From an uncultured Gilliamella sp. (lineage in GTDB: Bacteria; Pseudomonadota; Gammaproteobacteria; Enterobacterales; Orbaceae), in NCBI GenBank assembly GCA_946482005.1, contig CAMLPV010000001.1, positions 1-64,000 of the forward strand: a DNA stretch of 64,000 nt, written 5' to 3'. The notes below the pieces were generated by a model, which was not told where the DNA came from, made no database searches, and worked only from the letters and a program-made list of their open reading frames with translations. A program made the position numbers and the translations under genes. Each line of letters opens with the position of its first letter. Within the stretch, counting starts at the first letter, position 1. Of the stretch, positions 17,638-30,169 are shown in pieces.

Positions 17638-19350
17638 ATGGCTGTAAATAATACATCAGATCTTGTAGCGAAGTTAAAAAATATTGTTGGTGATAAATAT
17701 ACCTTAACTGATCCAAGTCGTACTTTACCTTATCGTCAAGGAGCACGTTTTGGGGTAGGGGATGCATTAGCCGTTGTGATTCCCGGCACGCTGTTAGAAC
17801 AGTGGCAAGTTTTAAAAGCTTGTGTTGAGGCAGATGTGATTGTGATTACACAATCGGCTAATACAGGATTAACTGGTGGCTCAACACCTGATGGTAATGA
17901 TTATGATCGGCCGATAGTGATTGTTAGTACTCGTCGATTAGATGGTATTCAAGTGATTGAAAATGGTGATCAGGTGGTCTGTTTGCCGGGGAGCACACTA
18001 TTCCATTTGGAAAAAGAGTTAAAAAAATATCATCGTGGCCCACATTCTGTGATTGGTTCTTCTTGTATTGGCGCTTCGGTTTTAGGCGGAGTTTGTAATA
18101 ATTCCGGTGGTGCATTAATTCAGCGTGGTCCTGCTTATACACAAATGGCAGTGTTTGCCCAATTGGATGAGCAAGGTGAGCTACATTTGGTTAACCATTT
18201 AGGAATTGAATTAGGTGATACCCCGGAAGCCATTTTAGAGAACCTACAAAAACGCAGTTATACTGATAAAGATGTTAATCCTAACGCTGGTTTGGGGCAT
18301 GATTATCACTATTGTGACCATGTGCGACAAATCGATGCCGATACGCCAGCGCGATATAATGCCGATCCTGCTCGTCATTATGAGGCATCGGGAAGTGCGG
18401 GTCGGTTGATGGTGTTTGCGGTACGGTTAGATACCTTTCCATTAGAGGAAAACACCGCAGTATTTTATATTGGAACCAATGATACAAGTGAGCTTGATGA
18501 TATTCGTCGTCATATTTTAGGTAATTTTAAAAATCTACCAATCTCTGGCGAGTATATTCATCGTGATGCGTTTGATATTGCAGCGGTGTATGGTAAACAT
18601 CTGTTTTTAGCGATTCAAAAACTGGGTACTGATACCATACCAAAGATGTACGCATTAAAGAATTTTGTCGATCGAATAATGAGTAAAATTCCTTTCTTTT
18701 CAGGAAGTTTTTCCGATAAATTTGCGGTGACGGTATGTAAATTGTGGCCAAACCATTTGCCAAAATCGCTACGAGATTATCGTGATCGTTATGCACATCA
18801 TTTGATTTTAAAAATGTCTGATGACGGCATAGCCGAAGCTGAGGCGTTTTTAAAAGAGTATTTTGCTAATAGTTCAACAGATAAGCGTAACGGTAGCTAT
18901 TTCCGTTGTAATGATAAAGAAGCTGAAGCAGCAATGTTACACCGTTTTGCCGTAGCTGGTGCTGCGACTGTTTATCGTAATGTTCATACTAAGACTGTCG
19001 AGGATTTAGTGGCGCTGGATATTGCTTTGCGTCGTAATGATAAGCAGTGGTTTGAAACGTTACCTGAAAATATTAGTCAGCATTTTATTCATAAGTTGTA
19101 TTATGGCCACTTTTTCTGTTCGGTGTTTCATCAAGACTATTTGGCTAAAAAGGGTACTGACTGTGCGAAAGTTGAAGAAGAAATGTTGGTGATACTCGAT
19201 CAGCGTGGCGCTCAATACCCAGCTGAACATAATGTTGGTCACTTGTATCATGCCAATTCCGATTTGCAAAAATTCTATCATGAGTTAGATCCAACCAATA
19301 GTTTCAATCCGGGTATCGGTAAAACTTCTAAGAAGAAATTTTGGAAATAA
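17638..19350 (+). CDS. dld: Quinone-dependent D-lactate dehydrogenase (571 aa)
   Basis: Membrane-associated FAD flavoenzyme that oxidises D-lactate to pyruvate and passes electrons to quinone. The FAD-binding N-terminal domain shows TQSANTGLTGGSTPDG and VIGSSCIGASVLGGVCNNSGG, and the C-terminal end has AEHNVGHLYHA. Starting at ATG 17638 (AAGGAAACATAAA leader) gives 571 aa, exactly the E. coli length; an in-frame GTG at 17596 is less likely. Monocistronic, converging on mutS. Confidence 0.95.
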   Translation: MAVNNTSDLVAKLKNIVGDKYTLTDPSRTLPYRQGARFGVGDALAVVIPGTLLEQWQVLKACVEADVIVITQSANTGLTGGSTPDGNDYDRPIVIVSTRRLDGIQVIENGDQVVCLPGSTLFHLEKELKKYHRGPHSVIGSSCIGASVLGGVCNNSGGALIQRGPAYTQMAVFAQLDEQGELHLVNHLGIELGDTPEAILENLQKRSYTDKDVNPNAGLGHDYHYCDHVRQIDADTPARYNADPARHYEASGSAGRLMVFAVRLDTFPLEENTAVFYIGTNDTSELDDIRRHILGNFKNLPISGEYIHRDAFDIAAVYGKHLFLAIQKLGTDTIPKMYALKNFVDRIMSKIPFFSGSFSDKFAVTVCKLWPNHLPKSLRDYRDRYAHHLILKMSDDGIAEAEAFLKEYFANSSTDKRNGSYFRCNDKEAEAAMLHRFAVAGAATVYRNVHTKTVEDLVALDIALRRNDKQWFETLPENISQHFIHKLYYGHFFCSVFHQDYLAKKGTDCAKVEEEMLVILDQRGAQYPAEHNVGHLYHANSDLQKFYHELDPTNSFNPGIGKTSKKKFWK

Positions 19351-19374
19351 GTTAGAGGCTAAATTCAATATCCA

Positions 19375-19410
19375 AACCGCCATTATTAAATTAATGGCGG
19401 TTTTTATTTT
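19375..19410. terminator. Bidirectional terminator, dld/mutS
   Basis: AACCGCCATTA at 19375 pairs with TAATGGCGGTT and is followed by a T run. On the other strand the 3' side is less T-rich. It sits between the convergent dld and mutS stop codons. Confidence 0.85.
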
Positions 19411-19412
19411 AT

Positions 19413-21971
19413 TTAAAGTAATTTTTTTAATTGATAGATGGCCTCTAACGCCTGTTTTGGTGTTAGAGCATCAGGATCAATCTGCTGTAGGGCGAGTTCG
19501 ACTTCTGATGGTTCACTATCAGTGATTAAAGTAAGCTGTGAGCTTTCAACATGGCTGTTAGCCGATTGTTTAGAGATGACTTCTAGCTCTTTTAGCTTTT
19601 GTTTGGCGCGTTTTAAGATAGTTTTCGGTACACCGGCTAGCCCTGCAACAGCAATACCAAAACTTTTGCTGGCGGCACCTTCGGAGACTTCATGAATGAA
19701 GGCGACACTGTTGTCGTGTTCAATAGCGTCAAAATGGATATTATAGACACCTTGCATCTGTTCAGGTAATTGTGTTAACTCAAAATAGTGGGTGGCAAAT
19801 AGCGTCATCGCTTTGATTTGGTTAGCTAAATTTTCTGCACATGCCCATGCTAATGAAAGTCCATCATAGGTTGAGGTACCACGGCCAATTTCATCCATTA
19901 ACACTAAGCTATTTGGCGTAGCGTTATGCATAATGTTAGCGGTTTCAGTCATTTCAACCATAAAGGTAGAACGGCCTGAAGCTAAGTCATCGGATGCCCC
20001 AATTCGAGTAAAGATACGATCAACAGGACCAATTGTCGCTTTAGATGCCGGAACAAAACTACCTATGTAAGCCAATAAGACAATTAGCGCCGCTTGACGC
20101 ATGTAGGTACTTTTTCCGCCCATATTGGGGCCGGTGATAATCAGCATCCGTCTATCTGACGAGAGACACAGTGAGTTGGCGATAAATGGTTTTTGTAGCA
20201 CTTGTTCGATCACAACATGTCGACCGTCTTTGATTTCAATACCAGTTTGATTAGTTAATGTTGGACAATGGTAGTTGAGCGTGAAAGCTCGTTCAGCAAG
20301 ATTAGTTAGAACATCAAGTTCGGCAATCGCATCGGCACTGGTTTGCATATCCGCTAATTCAGGCATAAGTAGATCGAACAGTTGATCATAAAGCTGCTTT
20401 TCAAGCGCTAATGCACGACCTTTTGAAGTTAAAACTTTGTCTTCATACTCTTTAAGTTCAGGAATGATATAACGTTCGACATTTTTCAGTGTTTGTCTAC
20501 GCGTGTAGTGTATTGGTGCAAGGTGGCTTTGACCTCGGCTAATTTGGATGTAGTAACCATGTACCGCATTAAAGCCTACTTTTAGAGTATCAATTCCTAA
20601 GGTTTCGCGTTCGCGAATTTCAAGTTGTTCTAGGTAGTTGGTTGCACCATCAGCTAGGTTACGCAATTCATCTAATTCAGGATGATAATTAGTGGCAATT
20701 ACACCTCCATCTCGAATAATAACCGGTGGCGCTTCGACAATTGCCCGATTTAAGAGATCGGCAATTTGATCGAATTGATTTATTTTGGCGCGTAATGCAA
20801 TGAGTGATGGTGCGTTAAATTGCGCTAACTGTTGTTGGAGTTGTGGTAATAGGTTATAGGCATCACGTAACCGAGCAAAATCGCGTGGCCGAGCACTTCG
20901 TAGTGCTAATCTTGCCAAAATTCGTTCAAGATCACCAATTTGCTTTAATAGCGGTTGTAGGTCGGTAACATCATTTTGTAACTCTTTAATGGCCTGTTGT
21001 CGATTTTCTAAAATGGCCAAATTACGAATTGGCGAGTGTAACCAACGTTTAAGCATTCGACTGCCCATGGCCGTTTGGGTATTATCTAAAATGTCGGCAA
21101 CGGTATGTTCAGTTCCACCAGATAGGTTTTCGGTGATCTCTAAGTTTCTGCGAGTGGCGGCATCTAATACCACAAAATCAACTGAAGATTCTTTAACTAT
21201 TGAGCGAATATGTGGCATGGCTGTGCGTTGGGTATCTTTGACATATTGCAATAAACAGCCAGCTGCACATAAGGCATAATGGCAATCTTCCACCCCATAT
21301 CCAACTAAATCATTGGTACCAAATTGTAAATTAAGTTGCTGTTTGGCGGTTTCTAGATCAAAGTCCCAAATTGGGCGTCGTCTTAATCCGTGACGATTTT
21401 CGATTAAATACATTGATGGAAAGTCTTCAGGGTAGAGTAACTCAACTGGGCTAGTTCGCTGTAATTCAGCTTGCATTGCTTCCGGATTATCACATTCAAA
21501 TACAAAAAAGCGACCTGAACTCATGTCTAAAGTGGCATAGCCAAAGTGCTGTTTTTGTTGCCATATGCAGGCAAGTAAGTTGTCTTTACGATCTTCTAAT
21601 AATAATTCATCACTTACCGTGCCGGGAGTGATAATACGGACAATCTTACGCTCCACAGGCCCTTTGCTGGTTGCAGGATCGCCTATTTGTTCACAGATTG
21701 CCACTGATTCGCCTAACGAGATAAGTTTGGCTAAATAACTTTCAACCGCGTGATAAGGTACCCCAGCCATCGGAATTGGCTGACCATTTGATGAACCGCG
21801 TTTAGTAAGCGAAATATCTAAGAGTTGTGATGCACGTTTAGCATCTTCATAAAACATCTCATAAAAATCACCCATACGATAAAACAATAAAATATCAGGG
21901 TTTTCAGCTTTTAACTTGAGATACTGTCGCATCATTGGTGTGTGGTCAGTCAAATCTTGGTTATCTGTCAT
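19413..21971 (-). CDS. mutS: DNA mismatch repair protein MutS (852 aa)
   Basis: Recognises mismatches and recruits MutL. The mismatch-reading N-terminus carries [14 protein letters not shown] (the Phe-x-Glu wedge), the C-terminal ATPase has [13 protein letters not shown] (Walker A) and [20 protein letters not shown] (Walker B and signature). Length matches E. coli (853). The start ATG at 21971 gives [18 protein letters not shown], the expected beginning. Monocistronic. Confidence 0.97.
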   Translation of the reverse strand: MTDNQDLTDHTPMMRQYLKLKAENPDILLFYRMGDFYEMFYEDAKRASQLLDISLTKRGSSNGQPIPMAGVPYHAVESYLAKLISLGESVAICEQIGDPATSKGPVERKIVRIITPGTVSDELLLEDRKDNLLACIWQQKQHFGYATLDMSSGRFFVFECDNPEAMQAELQRTSPVELLYPEDFPSMYLIENRHGLRRRPIWDFDLETAKQQLNLQFGTNDLVGYGVEDCHYALCAAGCLLQYVKDTQRTAMPHIRSIVKESSVDFVVLDAATRRNLEITENLSGGTEHTVADILDNTQTAMGSRMLKRWLHSPIRNLAILENRQQAIKELQNDVTDLQPLLKQIGDLERILARLALRSARPRDFARLRDAYNLLPQLQQQLAQFNAPSLIALRAKINQFDQIADLLNRAIVEAPPVIIRDGGVIATNYHPELDELRNLADGATNYLEQLEIRERETLGIDTLKVGFNAVHGYYIQISRGQSHLAPIHYTRRQTLKNVERYIIPELKEYEDKVLTSKGRALALEKQLYDQLFDLLMPELADMQTSADAIAELDVLTNLAERAFTLNYHCPTLTNQTGIEIKDGRHVVIEQVLQKPFIANSLCLSSDRRMLIITGPNMGGKSTYMRQAALIVLLAYIGSFVPASKATIGPVDRIFTRIGASDDLASGRSTFMVEMTETANIMHNATPNSLVLMDEIGRGTSTYDGLSLAWACAENLANQIKAMTLFATHYFELTQLPEQMQGVYNIHFDAIEHDNSVAFIHEVSEGAASKSFGIAVAGLAGVPKTILKRAKQKLKELEVISKQSANSHVESSQLTLITDSEPSEVELALQQIDPDALTPKQALEAIYQLKKLL

Positions 21972-23411
<1,440 letters not shown>

Positions 23412-23430
23412 GAATCAATTGTAATTAAAA

Positions 23431-23456
23431 AAAAGCGACCTTGGTGTCGCTTTTTT
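23431..23456 (+). terminator. gapA terminator
   Basis: AAAAGCGAC pairs with GTCGCTTTT across a CTTGGT loop and is followed by six T. It lies 20 bases after the gapA stop. Confidence 0.88.
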
Positions 23457-23490
23457 AATTTCTGCTTGAAATTATTGTTTGTACGCATAA

Positions 23491-23523
23491 AAAAACGCCT
23501 ATTTCGAGAAATAGGCGTTTTGC
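23491..23523 (-). terminator. Cold-shock gene terminator
   Basis: AAACGCCTATTTC pairs with GAAATAGGCGTTT; on the minus strand it ends in a run of T. It lies just beyond the stop of the cold-shock gene and may also back up gapA termination. Confidence 0.82.
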
Positions 23524-23546
23524 TTATATTATTTAATTAAATTTAA

Positions 23547-23756
23547 TTAGATAACAACAACTTCAGCCGCTGCTGGTCCACGAGGGCTATCCTGGATAGC
23601 AAATTCGACTTGTTGTCCTTCAGCTAAGGTTTTAAATCCGTCACCTGAGATAGCAGAGAAGTGTACAAATACGTCTTTGCTTCCGTCGGCAGGGGTAATA
23701 AAACCAAAACCTTTACTTTCGTTGAACCATTTTACTTGGCCTGTTTTTTTATTCAT
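23547..23756 (-). CDS. cspE: Cold-shock domain protein, CspC/CspE type (69 aa)
   Basis: Single OB-fold RNA/ssDNA-binding protein. It has RNP1 KGFGFI and RNP2 VFVHF with surrounding aromatics (WFN, HFSAIS), and full length for the family. These proteins melt RNA secondary structure and act as antiterminators. AGGATG upstream is the ribosome-binding site. CspC versus CspE cannot be separated from sequence alone, so the symbol is provisional. Confidence 0.9.
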   Translation of the reverse strand: MNKKTGQVKWFNESKGFGFITPADGSKDVFVHFSAISGDGFKTLAEGQQVEFAIQDSPRGPAAAEVVVI

Positions 23757-24145
23757 TTACTAGACATCCTAACAATAATTAATAATTTGCCTTATCGGCT
23801 GTTTAGGCATCAATAAACATTATTACTTCAACTCAAAAACAAATTTAACTAGTTAAACGCTAAATTAAAAAGTTAATCGTTTCCATAAAAATGCTTATGT
23901 TGTTTGCCCATTACTATTACCTCATAATTTAAAATCGAAAGCAAGAGTTTCATTACAATTTTTTCATCTTATGATAAAGTTTTTTCTATGATTTTTTGGT
24001 AATTGATCGTTTTTTGATCTATAGCAAATTGCTTATATTATAACTACTTGAGGATATTTCGAAAGTCAAAAAAAGTGGAAAAACACGAGCCATAAAATTT
24101 TTTTTCTATGACTCGATGAAACGATTACTTTTTTGTTAAGAAATG
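23757..24145 (-). promoter_or_regulatory. Long leader region of the cold-shock gene
   Basis: About 390 bp separate the cold-shock start codon from the ppa stop. Long structured 5' UTRs are usual for csp genes. A TATAAT (minus strand) near 24035 with TTGACT further upstream is visible, but the spacing of about 21 is too long for a standard promoter. I do not identify a cold box. No ORF. Confidence 0.4.
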
Positions 24146-24676
24146 TTATTTTTGTTTTGCACGTTCAAAAGATTCGATAATTTCTTTGCGTGCGGCTTCG
24201 GCATTATCCCAACCTTCAACTTTTACCCATTTGCCTTTTTCAAGTGCTTTATACTGTTCAAAGAAGTGTTTGATTTGAGATTTTAATAACTCAGGTAAGT
24301 CATTAACGTCTTTAATGTGATCATATTCTTTTGACAGTTTAGTATGTGGAACTGCTACTAATTTTGCATCAGAGCCAGCTTCGTCGGTCATTTTTAATAC
24401 GCCAACTGGACGGCAACGAATAACTGAACCTGGTTGTAATGGGTACGGAGTTGGAACTAATACGTCAACAGGATCACCATCGAGTGATAATGTGTGATTA
24501 ATATAACCATAGTTACATGGGTAAAACATCGCTGTTGCCATAAAACGATCGACAAAGACAGCACCAGTATCTTTATCTACTTCATATTTGATTGGATCAG
24601 CATTCGCTGGAATTTCGATTACAACATAGATGTCGTCTGGTAATTCTTTACCTGCTGGTACGTTTAATAGTCCCAT
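24146..24676 (-). CDS. ppa: Inorganic pyrophosphatase (176 aa)
   Basis: Family I cytosolic enzyme that hydrolyses pyrophosphate to two phosphates, pulling biosynthetic reactions forward. The metal-binding signature DGDPVDVLV and preceding FYPCNYGYI are intact; length equals E. coli Ppa (176). Its ATG follows GAGGATACAAAA. Likely expressed alone or with the darP gene 69 bp upstream. Confidence 0.96.
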   Translation of the reverse strand: MGLLNVPAGKELPDDIYVVIEIPANADPIKYEVDKDTGAVFVDRFMATAMFYPCNYGYINHTLSLDGDPVDVLVPTPYPLQPGSVIRCRPVGVLKMTDEAGSDAKLVAVPHTKLSKEYDHIKDVNDLPELLKSQIKHFFEQYKALEKGKWVKVEGWDNAEAARKEIIESFERAKQK

Positions 24677-24745
24677 TTTTGTATCCTCTATCTTTTATTT
24701 GTTAATAGTGTTTAATGATAAATATAATGCAAACATTATAAAAAC

Positions 24746-25282
24746 TTACTCAGTTTCGCTCAAATCTTTTAAATATTGAAAGATTTGTCTAGCAGTTTTT
24801 GGTGGTTTGTTTGCCGTGAGTTCTTTTTTCGCTAAACGCGCTAATGTACGCAATTGCTGTCTATCTGCGGAAGGAAATAGCTCCATAATTGATTCTGCAT
24901 CACCAGTTTCGATAAGTTCATCGCGTAATTTTTCTAATCGATGAAATAGCGCGACCTGCTGATTATGGCGGTTTTTAAGTTTATCTAAAGCTAATGTAAT
25001 CGGTTCGATATCACGACTTCGAAGTAACTTGCCAATGTATTGGATCTGTCTTCGATAACCCTCTTTTTTTATTTTTTGCGCTAATTCAATCGCATAAAGT
25101 AAATCTTCATCAAGGGGAATTTTGGCAATTTCATTTTTGCTTAAGTTGACAAGTTCGACACCTAACTTTTTAAGTGCTTCAGCATCTCGTTTGATTTCAC
25201 TTTTACTAACGTAAATAATCTCTTCATCTTCAAGGTCTATATTGAAGTCAGGTTCTAAATTTGGCTCTTGATTGCTATTCAT
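24746..25282 (-). CDS. darP: Ribosome-associated protein DarP/YjgA (178 aa)
   Basis: DUF615 family protein acting late in 50S subunit assembly. Acidic N-terminus ([23 protein letters not shown]), then two helical blocks with [12 protein letters not shown] and [15 protein letters not shown], which are the recognisable family motifs. E. coli length 183. It is divergent from pmbA, the same neighbour pair as in E. coli (yjgA-pmbA). Confidence 0.92.
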   Translation of the reverse strand: MNSNQEPNLEPDFNIDLEDEEIIYVSKSEIKRDAEALKKLGVELVNLSKNEIAKIPLDEDLLYAIELAQKIKKEGYRRQIQYIGKLLRSRDIEPITLALDKLKNRHNQQVALFHRLEKLRDELIETGDAESIMELFPSADRQQLRTLARLAKKELTANKPPKTARQIFQYLKDLSETE

Positions 25283-25359
25283 GCTATTTCTTTTGTTAAC
25301 TAAAATTGAATTCTGGCATATTATAACGTATCACTAGCAGAATTGTAGAAAATAATAGA

Positions 25360-26712
25360 ATGAGTGTAGAACAAATTAAAAAAGACGCGATGAGCCAAAA
25401 GCAGCATTTGTCAGCGATTGTCGCTGATGCGATTAAACAGGCGCAAGCTCGAGTTGATGCTGTTGAGGTGTCGATCAATCAATCGACTGGTATTAGTGTC
25501 AGTACCCGAGAAGGTGACACAGAAAATGTTGAGTTTAATAGTGATGGTGCATTAGGCATTACAGTGTATCAAAATCAGCGTAAAGGTAGTGCATCAACCA
25601 GTGATTTGTCGCCACAGGCGATTAGTCAAACGGTGGATATGGCAATTAACATTATGCAGTATACCTCAGCGGATCCTTATTCTGGCTTGGGTGATCCTGA
25701 TTTGATGGCTTTTGATGCACCAGATTTAGATCTGTTTTATCCAAGTGATTTGAATGTTGATAATGCTATTGAGCAAGCAAAACAGGCTGAACATAATGCA
25801 CTTACTCACTCTTCTTTGATAAGCTGTGATGGTGGTTATTATAGCAGTCGTTATGGTGTTTATGTTTATGGTAATAGCTTAGGGATGTTACAAGGTTATT
25901 GCGCAAGTTCGCATTCACTTTCTTGTTCAGTTATTGCTCAGCAAGATGGACAAATGGAGCGTAATTATGAATATACGTCATCTCGCGATGTCAACCAACT
26001 AAAATCATCTGCTTGGGTTGGTAAGCATGCTGCTGAAAAGGCGGTAGCCCATTTAGGTGCGAGGCAAATTCCGACAATGCAAGTTCCGGTTCTTTTTTGT
26101 GCTGATGTTGCTGTGGGGTTGATGCGGCACTTAGTTGGTGCAATCAGTGGTGGTGCTATCTATCGAAAATCCTCTTTTTTATTAGACAGTGTCGGTAAAG
26201 CGATTTTTCCCGCTTGGCTGACGATTTTAGAAGATCCCCACATTTTAACAGGGATAGGTTCGTCACCATTTGATAGTGAAGGCACCCAAACATTTAAGCG
26301 CAATATTATTGATCAAGGTATTTTACAAACTTATTTGTTAAGTAATTATTCAGCAAGAAAATTGGGTTTGAAATCAACTGGACATGCAGGTGGCATTCAT
26401 AATTGGTTAGTTTCACCAAGTCAATCTGATGCTGATTTTGCTGCAATGCTCAAAAAATTAGATAAAGGTGTTGTCATTACCTCGTTAATGGGACAAGGTG
26501 TTAATAATGTAACCGGTGATTATTCGCGTGGTGCTACAGGTTTTTGGGTAGAAAATGGTAAAATCCAATATCCAATCAATGAAATTACTGTTGCGGGTAA
26601 TCTTAAAGATATGTATCAAAATATTGTAGCAATAGGTAATGATATTGAGACCAGAAGTAGTATTCAAACTGGCTCAATATTAATTGAAAATATGAGTATA
26701 GCAGGGAAATAG
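25360..26712 (+). CDS. pmbA: Metalloprotease subunit TldE/PmbA (450 aa)
   Basis: One half of the TldD/TldE heterodimeric metalloprotease, which processes modified peptides such as microcin B17 and degrades unfolded peptides. TldE is the subunit without its own zinc site and no HExxxH is seen here, as expected. Recognisable parts are VEVSINQSTGISVSTREG, GALGITVYQNQRKGSASTSD and GYYSSRYGVYVYGNSLG. Same length as E. coli PmbA. The partner tldD is not in this window. It overlaps nothing and is followed six bases later by the SulP gene. Confidence 0.95.
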   Translation: MSVEQIKKDAMSQKQHLSAIVADAIKQAQARVDAVEVSINQSTGISVSTREGDTENVEFNSDGALGITVYQNQRKGSASTSDLSPQAISQTVDMAINIMQYTSADPYSGLGDPDLMAFDAPDLDLFYPSDLNVDNAIEQAKQAEHNALTHSSLISCDGGYYSSRYGVYVYGNSLGMLQGYCASSHSLSCSVIAQQDGQMERNYEYTSSRDVNQLKSSAWVGKHAAEKAVAHLGARQIPTMQVPVLFCADVAVGLMRHLVGAISGGAIYRKSSFLLDSVGKAIFPAWLTILEDPHILTGIGSSPFDSEGTQTFKRNIIDQGILQTYLLSNYSARKLGLKSTGHAGGIHNWLVSPSQSDADFAAMLKKLDKGVVITSLMGQGVNNVTGDYSRGATGFWVENGKIQYPINEITVAGNLKDMYQNIVAIGNDIETRSSIQTGSILIENMSIAGK

Positions 26713-26718
26713 GCAAAC

Positions 26719-28455
26719 ATGGGAAAGTTTACCAATAGCGCGTTATTCCAAAAAGTGATTCTTTGGATGCCGGGGTTAATGAGTTTATTACGCTATAAGC
26801 GTGAATATCTTAGTTTTGATATTAAAGCGGGATTATCAGTGGCAGCAGTCTCTTTGCCAGTATCTATCGCCTATGCGGAGCTTACTGGTGTCGGGGCGAT
26901 TGCTGGATTATATTCAACAATTTTACCACTTATTGTTTATGCGCTTTTTGGTTCTTCTAAACAACTCATTGTCGGCCCAGACACGGCAACGTGTGCGGTG
27001 GTTGCGGCTGTGGTGTTTCCTTTGGCAGCAAATGATCCTATTTTGCGTTGGCAATTAGTGATACTGTTAACTATTATGATAGGTATTTGGTGCCTTATCG
27101 CTGGTAAACTTCATTTAGGTGCCTTGGCTGATCTCTTAAGTCAACCAATTTTGATTGGTCTGCTTAATGGGATTTCTATTACCATTATGGTTGATCAGTT
27201 AGCCAAAACCTTTGGCTTTAGCTATGACTATTCTTATTTAATTGAGCGTATCGTTTATTTACCGTTTAAAATAACGGAAATCCACTTATTAACTACCTTA
27301 GTGTCTTTTTTTACATTAGTGATTTTGGTGGTTTTAAAAAAATTCAAACCGCGTTATCCTGCACCACTTTTTGCTGTAATTATTATGACTTTTCTCTCTT
27401 GGCTATTCAATTTTGAACATTACAATGTTCGGATTATTGGTAGTGTAAGCAGTAATTTTATTCCTGCTGAGTCATGGATAGATTTTGATAAAGGTTTGAT
27501 GCGAAATTTAGTGGTGCCTTCACTTAATATAGCCGTGATCTGCTTTGTTAGTATGATGATAACGGTACGTAGTTTTGCTTCTAAAAATAATTATGAAACT
27601 AATGCTGATGTCGAATTTAAAGCGTTAGGTATGGCCAATATCGTAGCTGGCTTATCACAAGGTTTTGTAGTAAGTGGTACTTCTTCGCGTACTGCGGTGA
27701 ATGATGCCAATGGAGGCAAAACACAATTGGTGTCAATTATCGCCGCGATTTTGATTGGCTTTGTGGTAATGTTCTTTTTGTCACCGCTACAGTATATTCC
27801 AACTTGCGTATTAGGTGTCATTTTAATTTATTCTTCTCTATCCCTTATTAATTTACAAACTATTGTTCGATTTTTTAAATTTGATCGTGATGCATTTTAT
27901 CTAAGCTTAACGACGCTTATTTCTGTTTTAGTCATTGGTATCATACCGGGTATGGCGTTGGCGGTGCTATTAGGTCTATTTTTGTTTTTACGACGAGTGT
28001 TTAGACCAAATGATCAGTTATTAGGTGTTGATGAAAGTGGACGAATTCATTCTATTGGGCCTGATGTTTATCCGTTAAGTAATACGATTATTTATCGTTT
28101 CAATTCACCATTAACTTATTTCAATATTGCCTATTTTAAACGTAGAATTATCGGTTATATTGATGAATCTTCTGAACCAATTAATTATGTGATTGTTGAT
28201 GCCATACCTTGCTTTACCTATAAAGATGTCAGTGTATTAACCGGTATTGATGAGTTGGTTAAATCATTAAAAGTTAGAAATGTGGTGCTAATTTTATCAG
28301 GTCGACGCAAAACTTTGAAAAATTGGTTTAAACAGATGAATCTAAAATTAGATAGTGATTATATTGAGTTCGCTTACGATCTTTATTTTGCGGTGCGATT
28401 AGTACAAAGTAAAGAGCATATGGACAGCAAAACCGACGAAGATGTTGATAATTAA
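26719..28455 (+). CDS. SulP-family anion transporter with STAS domain (578 aa)
   Basis: SLC26/SulP inner-membrane transporter. The N-terminal part has about 12-14 hydrophobic segments including the family motif region (LSVAAVSLPVSIAYAELTGV and YALFGSSKQLIVGPDTATCA). The C-terminal STAS domain (about residues 440-565) carries NYVIVDAIPCFTYKDVSVL. Substrates in the family include sulfate, bicarbonate and dicarboxylates; the sequence does not decide between them. It starts six bases after pmbA, so cotranscription is likely. Confidence 0.88.
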   Translation: MGKFTNSALFQKVILWMPGLMSLLRYKREYLSFDIKAGLSVAAVSLPVSIAYAELTGVGAIAGLYSTILPLIVYALFGSSKQLIVGPDTATCAVVAAVVFPLAANDPILRWQLVILLTIMIGIWCLIAGKLHLGALADLLSQPILIGLLNGISITIMVDQLAKTFGFSYDYSYLIERIVYLPFKITEIHLLTTLVSFFTLVILVVLKKFKPRYPAPLFAVIIMTFLSWLFNFEHYNVRIIGSVSSNFIPAESWIDFDKGLMRNLVVPSLNIAVICFVSMMITVRSFASKNNYETNADVEFKALGMANIVAGLSQGFVVSGTSSRTAVNDANGGKTQLVSIIAAILIGFVVMFFLSPLQYIPTCVLGVILIYSSLSLINLQTIVRFFKFDRDAFYLSLTTLISVLVIGIIPGMALAVLLGLFLFLRRVFRPNDQLLGVDESGRIHSIGPDVYPLSNTIIYRFNSPLTYFNIAYFKRRIIGYIDESSEPINYVIVDAIPCFTYKDVSVLTGIDELVKSLKVRNVVLILSGRRKTLKNWFKQMNLKLDSDYIEFAYDLYFAVRLVQSKEHMDSKTDEDVDN

Positions 28456-28492
28456 AACGTTAATCATCATATTAAATTAGCTAAGGATAATT

Positions 28493-29713
28493 ATGAATCA
28501 GATAAAAAAGCACATCAAAATTGAAATGCTTAGTACTGGTGATGAAGTTTTATACGGTCAAATTGTCGATACTAATGCCGCTTGGTTATCAGATTTTTTA
28601 TTTGAAGAAGGGATCACTATTACTTCGCGCCATACGGTAGGCGATGATTTGTTGACCTTGGTTGAAACTTTGCAAGAGCGTAGCTTACACAATGATATTT
28701 TAATTGTGAATGGCGGATTAGGACCAACCAGTGATGATCTTAGTGCCCAAGCCGCAGCTCAGGCGAATAATGAATCGTTGATTTTACACGAAGAGTGGCT
28801 TAAGACGCTTGAACGCTACTTCCTTAATCGTGGTAGAGTGATGCCAGCAACCAATATTAAACAAGCTATGTTACCTCAGAGTGCAACGTTAATTGATAAT
28901 CCTATTGGCACCGCTTGCGGTTTTAAAATGCAGTTAAATCATTGTCTTTTATTTTTTACCCCAGGTGTGCCGTCTGAATTTAAAGCTATGGTTAGAAATT
29001 CGATCCTACCGGAAATTAAAGCTAACTATCCAATCACCGAAAGTAAACTTTGTTATCGTTTAACCACCATGGGGCGAACTGAAAGTGATTTAGGGCAGGC
29101 AATCGAGACAACCGTTAAGCTTCCTGATTCTATCACTGTTGGCTATCGTGCAGCTATGCCCATTATTGAGTTGAAATTAACCGGGCCAGAAAGTAAAAAG
29201 AGTGAAATGGATAACATCTGGCAGAAGATAAAAGCCATTGTTGCTGATAATTTACTTTATGAAGGGGTCGTGATTAATCAAGGTGAATCGGGCTTAGCTC
29301 TGGTGGTATCAAAGTTATTAAATAAAAGCAAGCAATCTATTGTCGTTATTGAACAGCAATCCGCAGGTATGGTGAGTTACCAATTGCTCGAAGCTAATGC
29401 GCCTGTCGTAAAGTCAGAAGTAGTCCCTTTTGTGATGGAAGAGCCGATTGATTACTTCTCACAAATATTGCAAAATCAGAGAGCTGATATTGCACTCGGC
29501 ATAGTAAATTTTCAGGAGAAGAATACTGAATTTACTTTGATTATTGCCACCATCAAGCAAGTTTTACACTTTAAGTTAAAATATATTGGACGATCGCAAA
29601 GTAGTAAAATTCAACAACAAATTTTGACAGCGATTGCCTTGGATGGTTTGCGTCGTTATTTATTAAATCTGCCTATTGTTGGCCCTAATGTTTGGTTGGA
29701 ACAGGTTGCATAG
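28493..29713 (+). CDS. yfaY: CinA-family protein, YfaY type (406 aa)
   Basis: N-terminal MoCF/COG1058 domain shows MLSTGDEVLYGQIVDTNAAWL, IVNGGLGPTSDDLSAQA and FFTPGVPSEFKAMV. The C-terminal part (from about residue 250) is in the place of the CinA nicotinamide-nucleotide amidase domain but is diverged, as in E. coli YfaY, which lacks that activity. The N-terminal domain in CinA relatives is an ADP-ribose pyrophosphatase; function here is unproven. Good ribosome-binding site AAGGATAAT. Confidence 0.87.
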   Translation: MNQIKKHIKIEMLSTGDEVLYGQIVDTNAAWLSDFLFEEGITITSRHTVGDDLLTLVETLQERSLHNDILIVNGGLGPTSDDLSAQAAAQANNESLILHEEWLKTLERYFLNRGRVMPATNIKQAMLPQSATLIDNPIGTACGFKMQLNHCLLFFTPGVPSEFKAMVRNSILPEIKANYPITESKLCYRLTTMGRTESDLGQAIETTVKLPDSITVGYRAAMPIIELKLTGPESKKSEMDNIWQKIKAIVADNLLYEGVVINQGESGLALVVSKLLNKSKQSIVVIEQQSAGMVSYQLLEANAPVVKSEVVPFVMEEPIDYFSQILQNQRADIALGIVNFQEKNTEFTLIIATIKQVLHFKLKYIGRSQSSKIQQQILTAIALDGLRRYLLNLPIVGPNVWLEQVA

Positions 29714-29859
29714 ATTTATCAACTATCTTTTACTTTGCAAATAATTTAAATTAGGTTTTTCACTAATTAGTAATATTACTATGGACAATTCCCTACAAAA
29801 TTAAGTAGAATAATTGATCTTTCAATTGAAGCATTTAAGTTAAAAAATTAGAGGTAAAA

Positions 29860-30150
29860 ATGGCTCGTGTAACTGTCCAAGATGCAGTAGAAAAAATTGG
29901 TAATCGCTTTGATCTCGTTTTAGTTGCAGCAAGACGCGCTCGTCAACTACAAGTTGAAAACAAAACACCACTAATTCCAGAAGAACACGATAAAGAAACT
30001 GTTGTGGCTTTACGCGAAATTGAGAATGGGCTTGTAAATAAACAAATCCTTGATACAGCTGAGTTCCAAGCTCGTCAAGATGAAGAATCTGAAGTGCGTA
30101 ACGCTCTTCATGAAACGGTACTTTTAGAAAACACTCCTTCATACGAATAA
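29860..30150 (+). CDS. rpoZ: RNA polymerase omega subunit (96 aa)
   Basis: Small subunit that helps fold and hold beta-prime and forms a ppGpp-binding site in proteobacteria. N-terminus [31 protein letters not shown] is diagnostic. It precedes spoT by 19 bp, the conserved rpoZ-spoT operon. Unlike E. coli no gmk gene stands directly upstream; yfaY does. Confidence 0.96.
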   Translation: MARVTVQDAVEKIGNRFDLVLVAARRARQLQVENKTPLIPEEHDKETVVALREIENGLVNKQILDTAEFQARQDEESEVRNALHETVLLENTPSYE

Positions 30151-30169
30151 ACATTGCTGAGAATTGTCC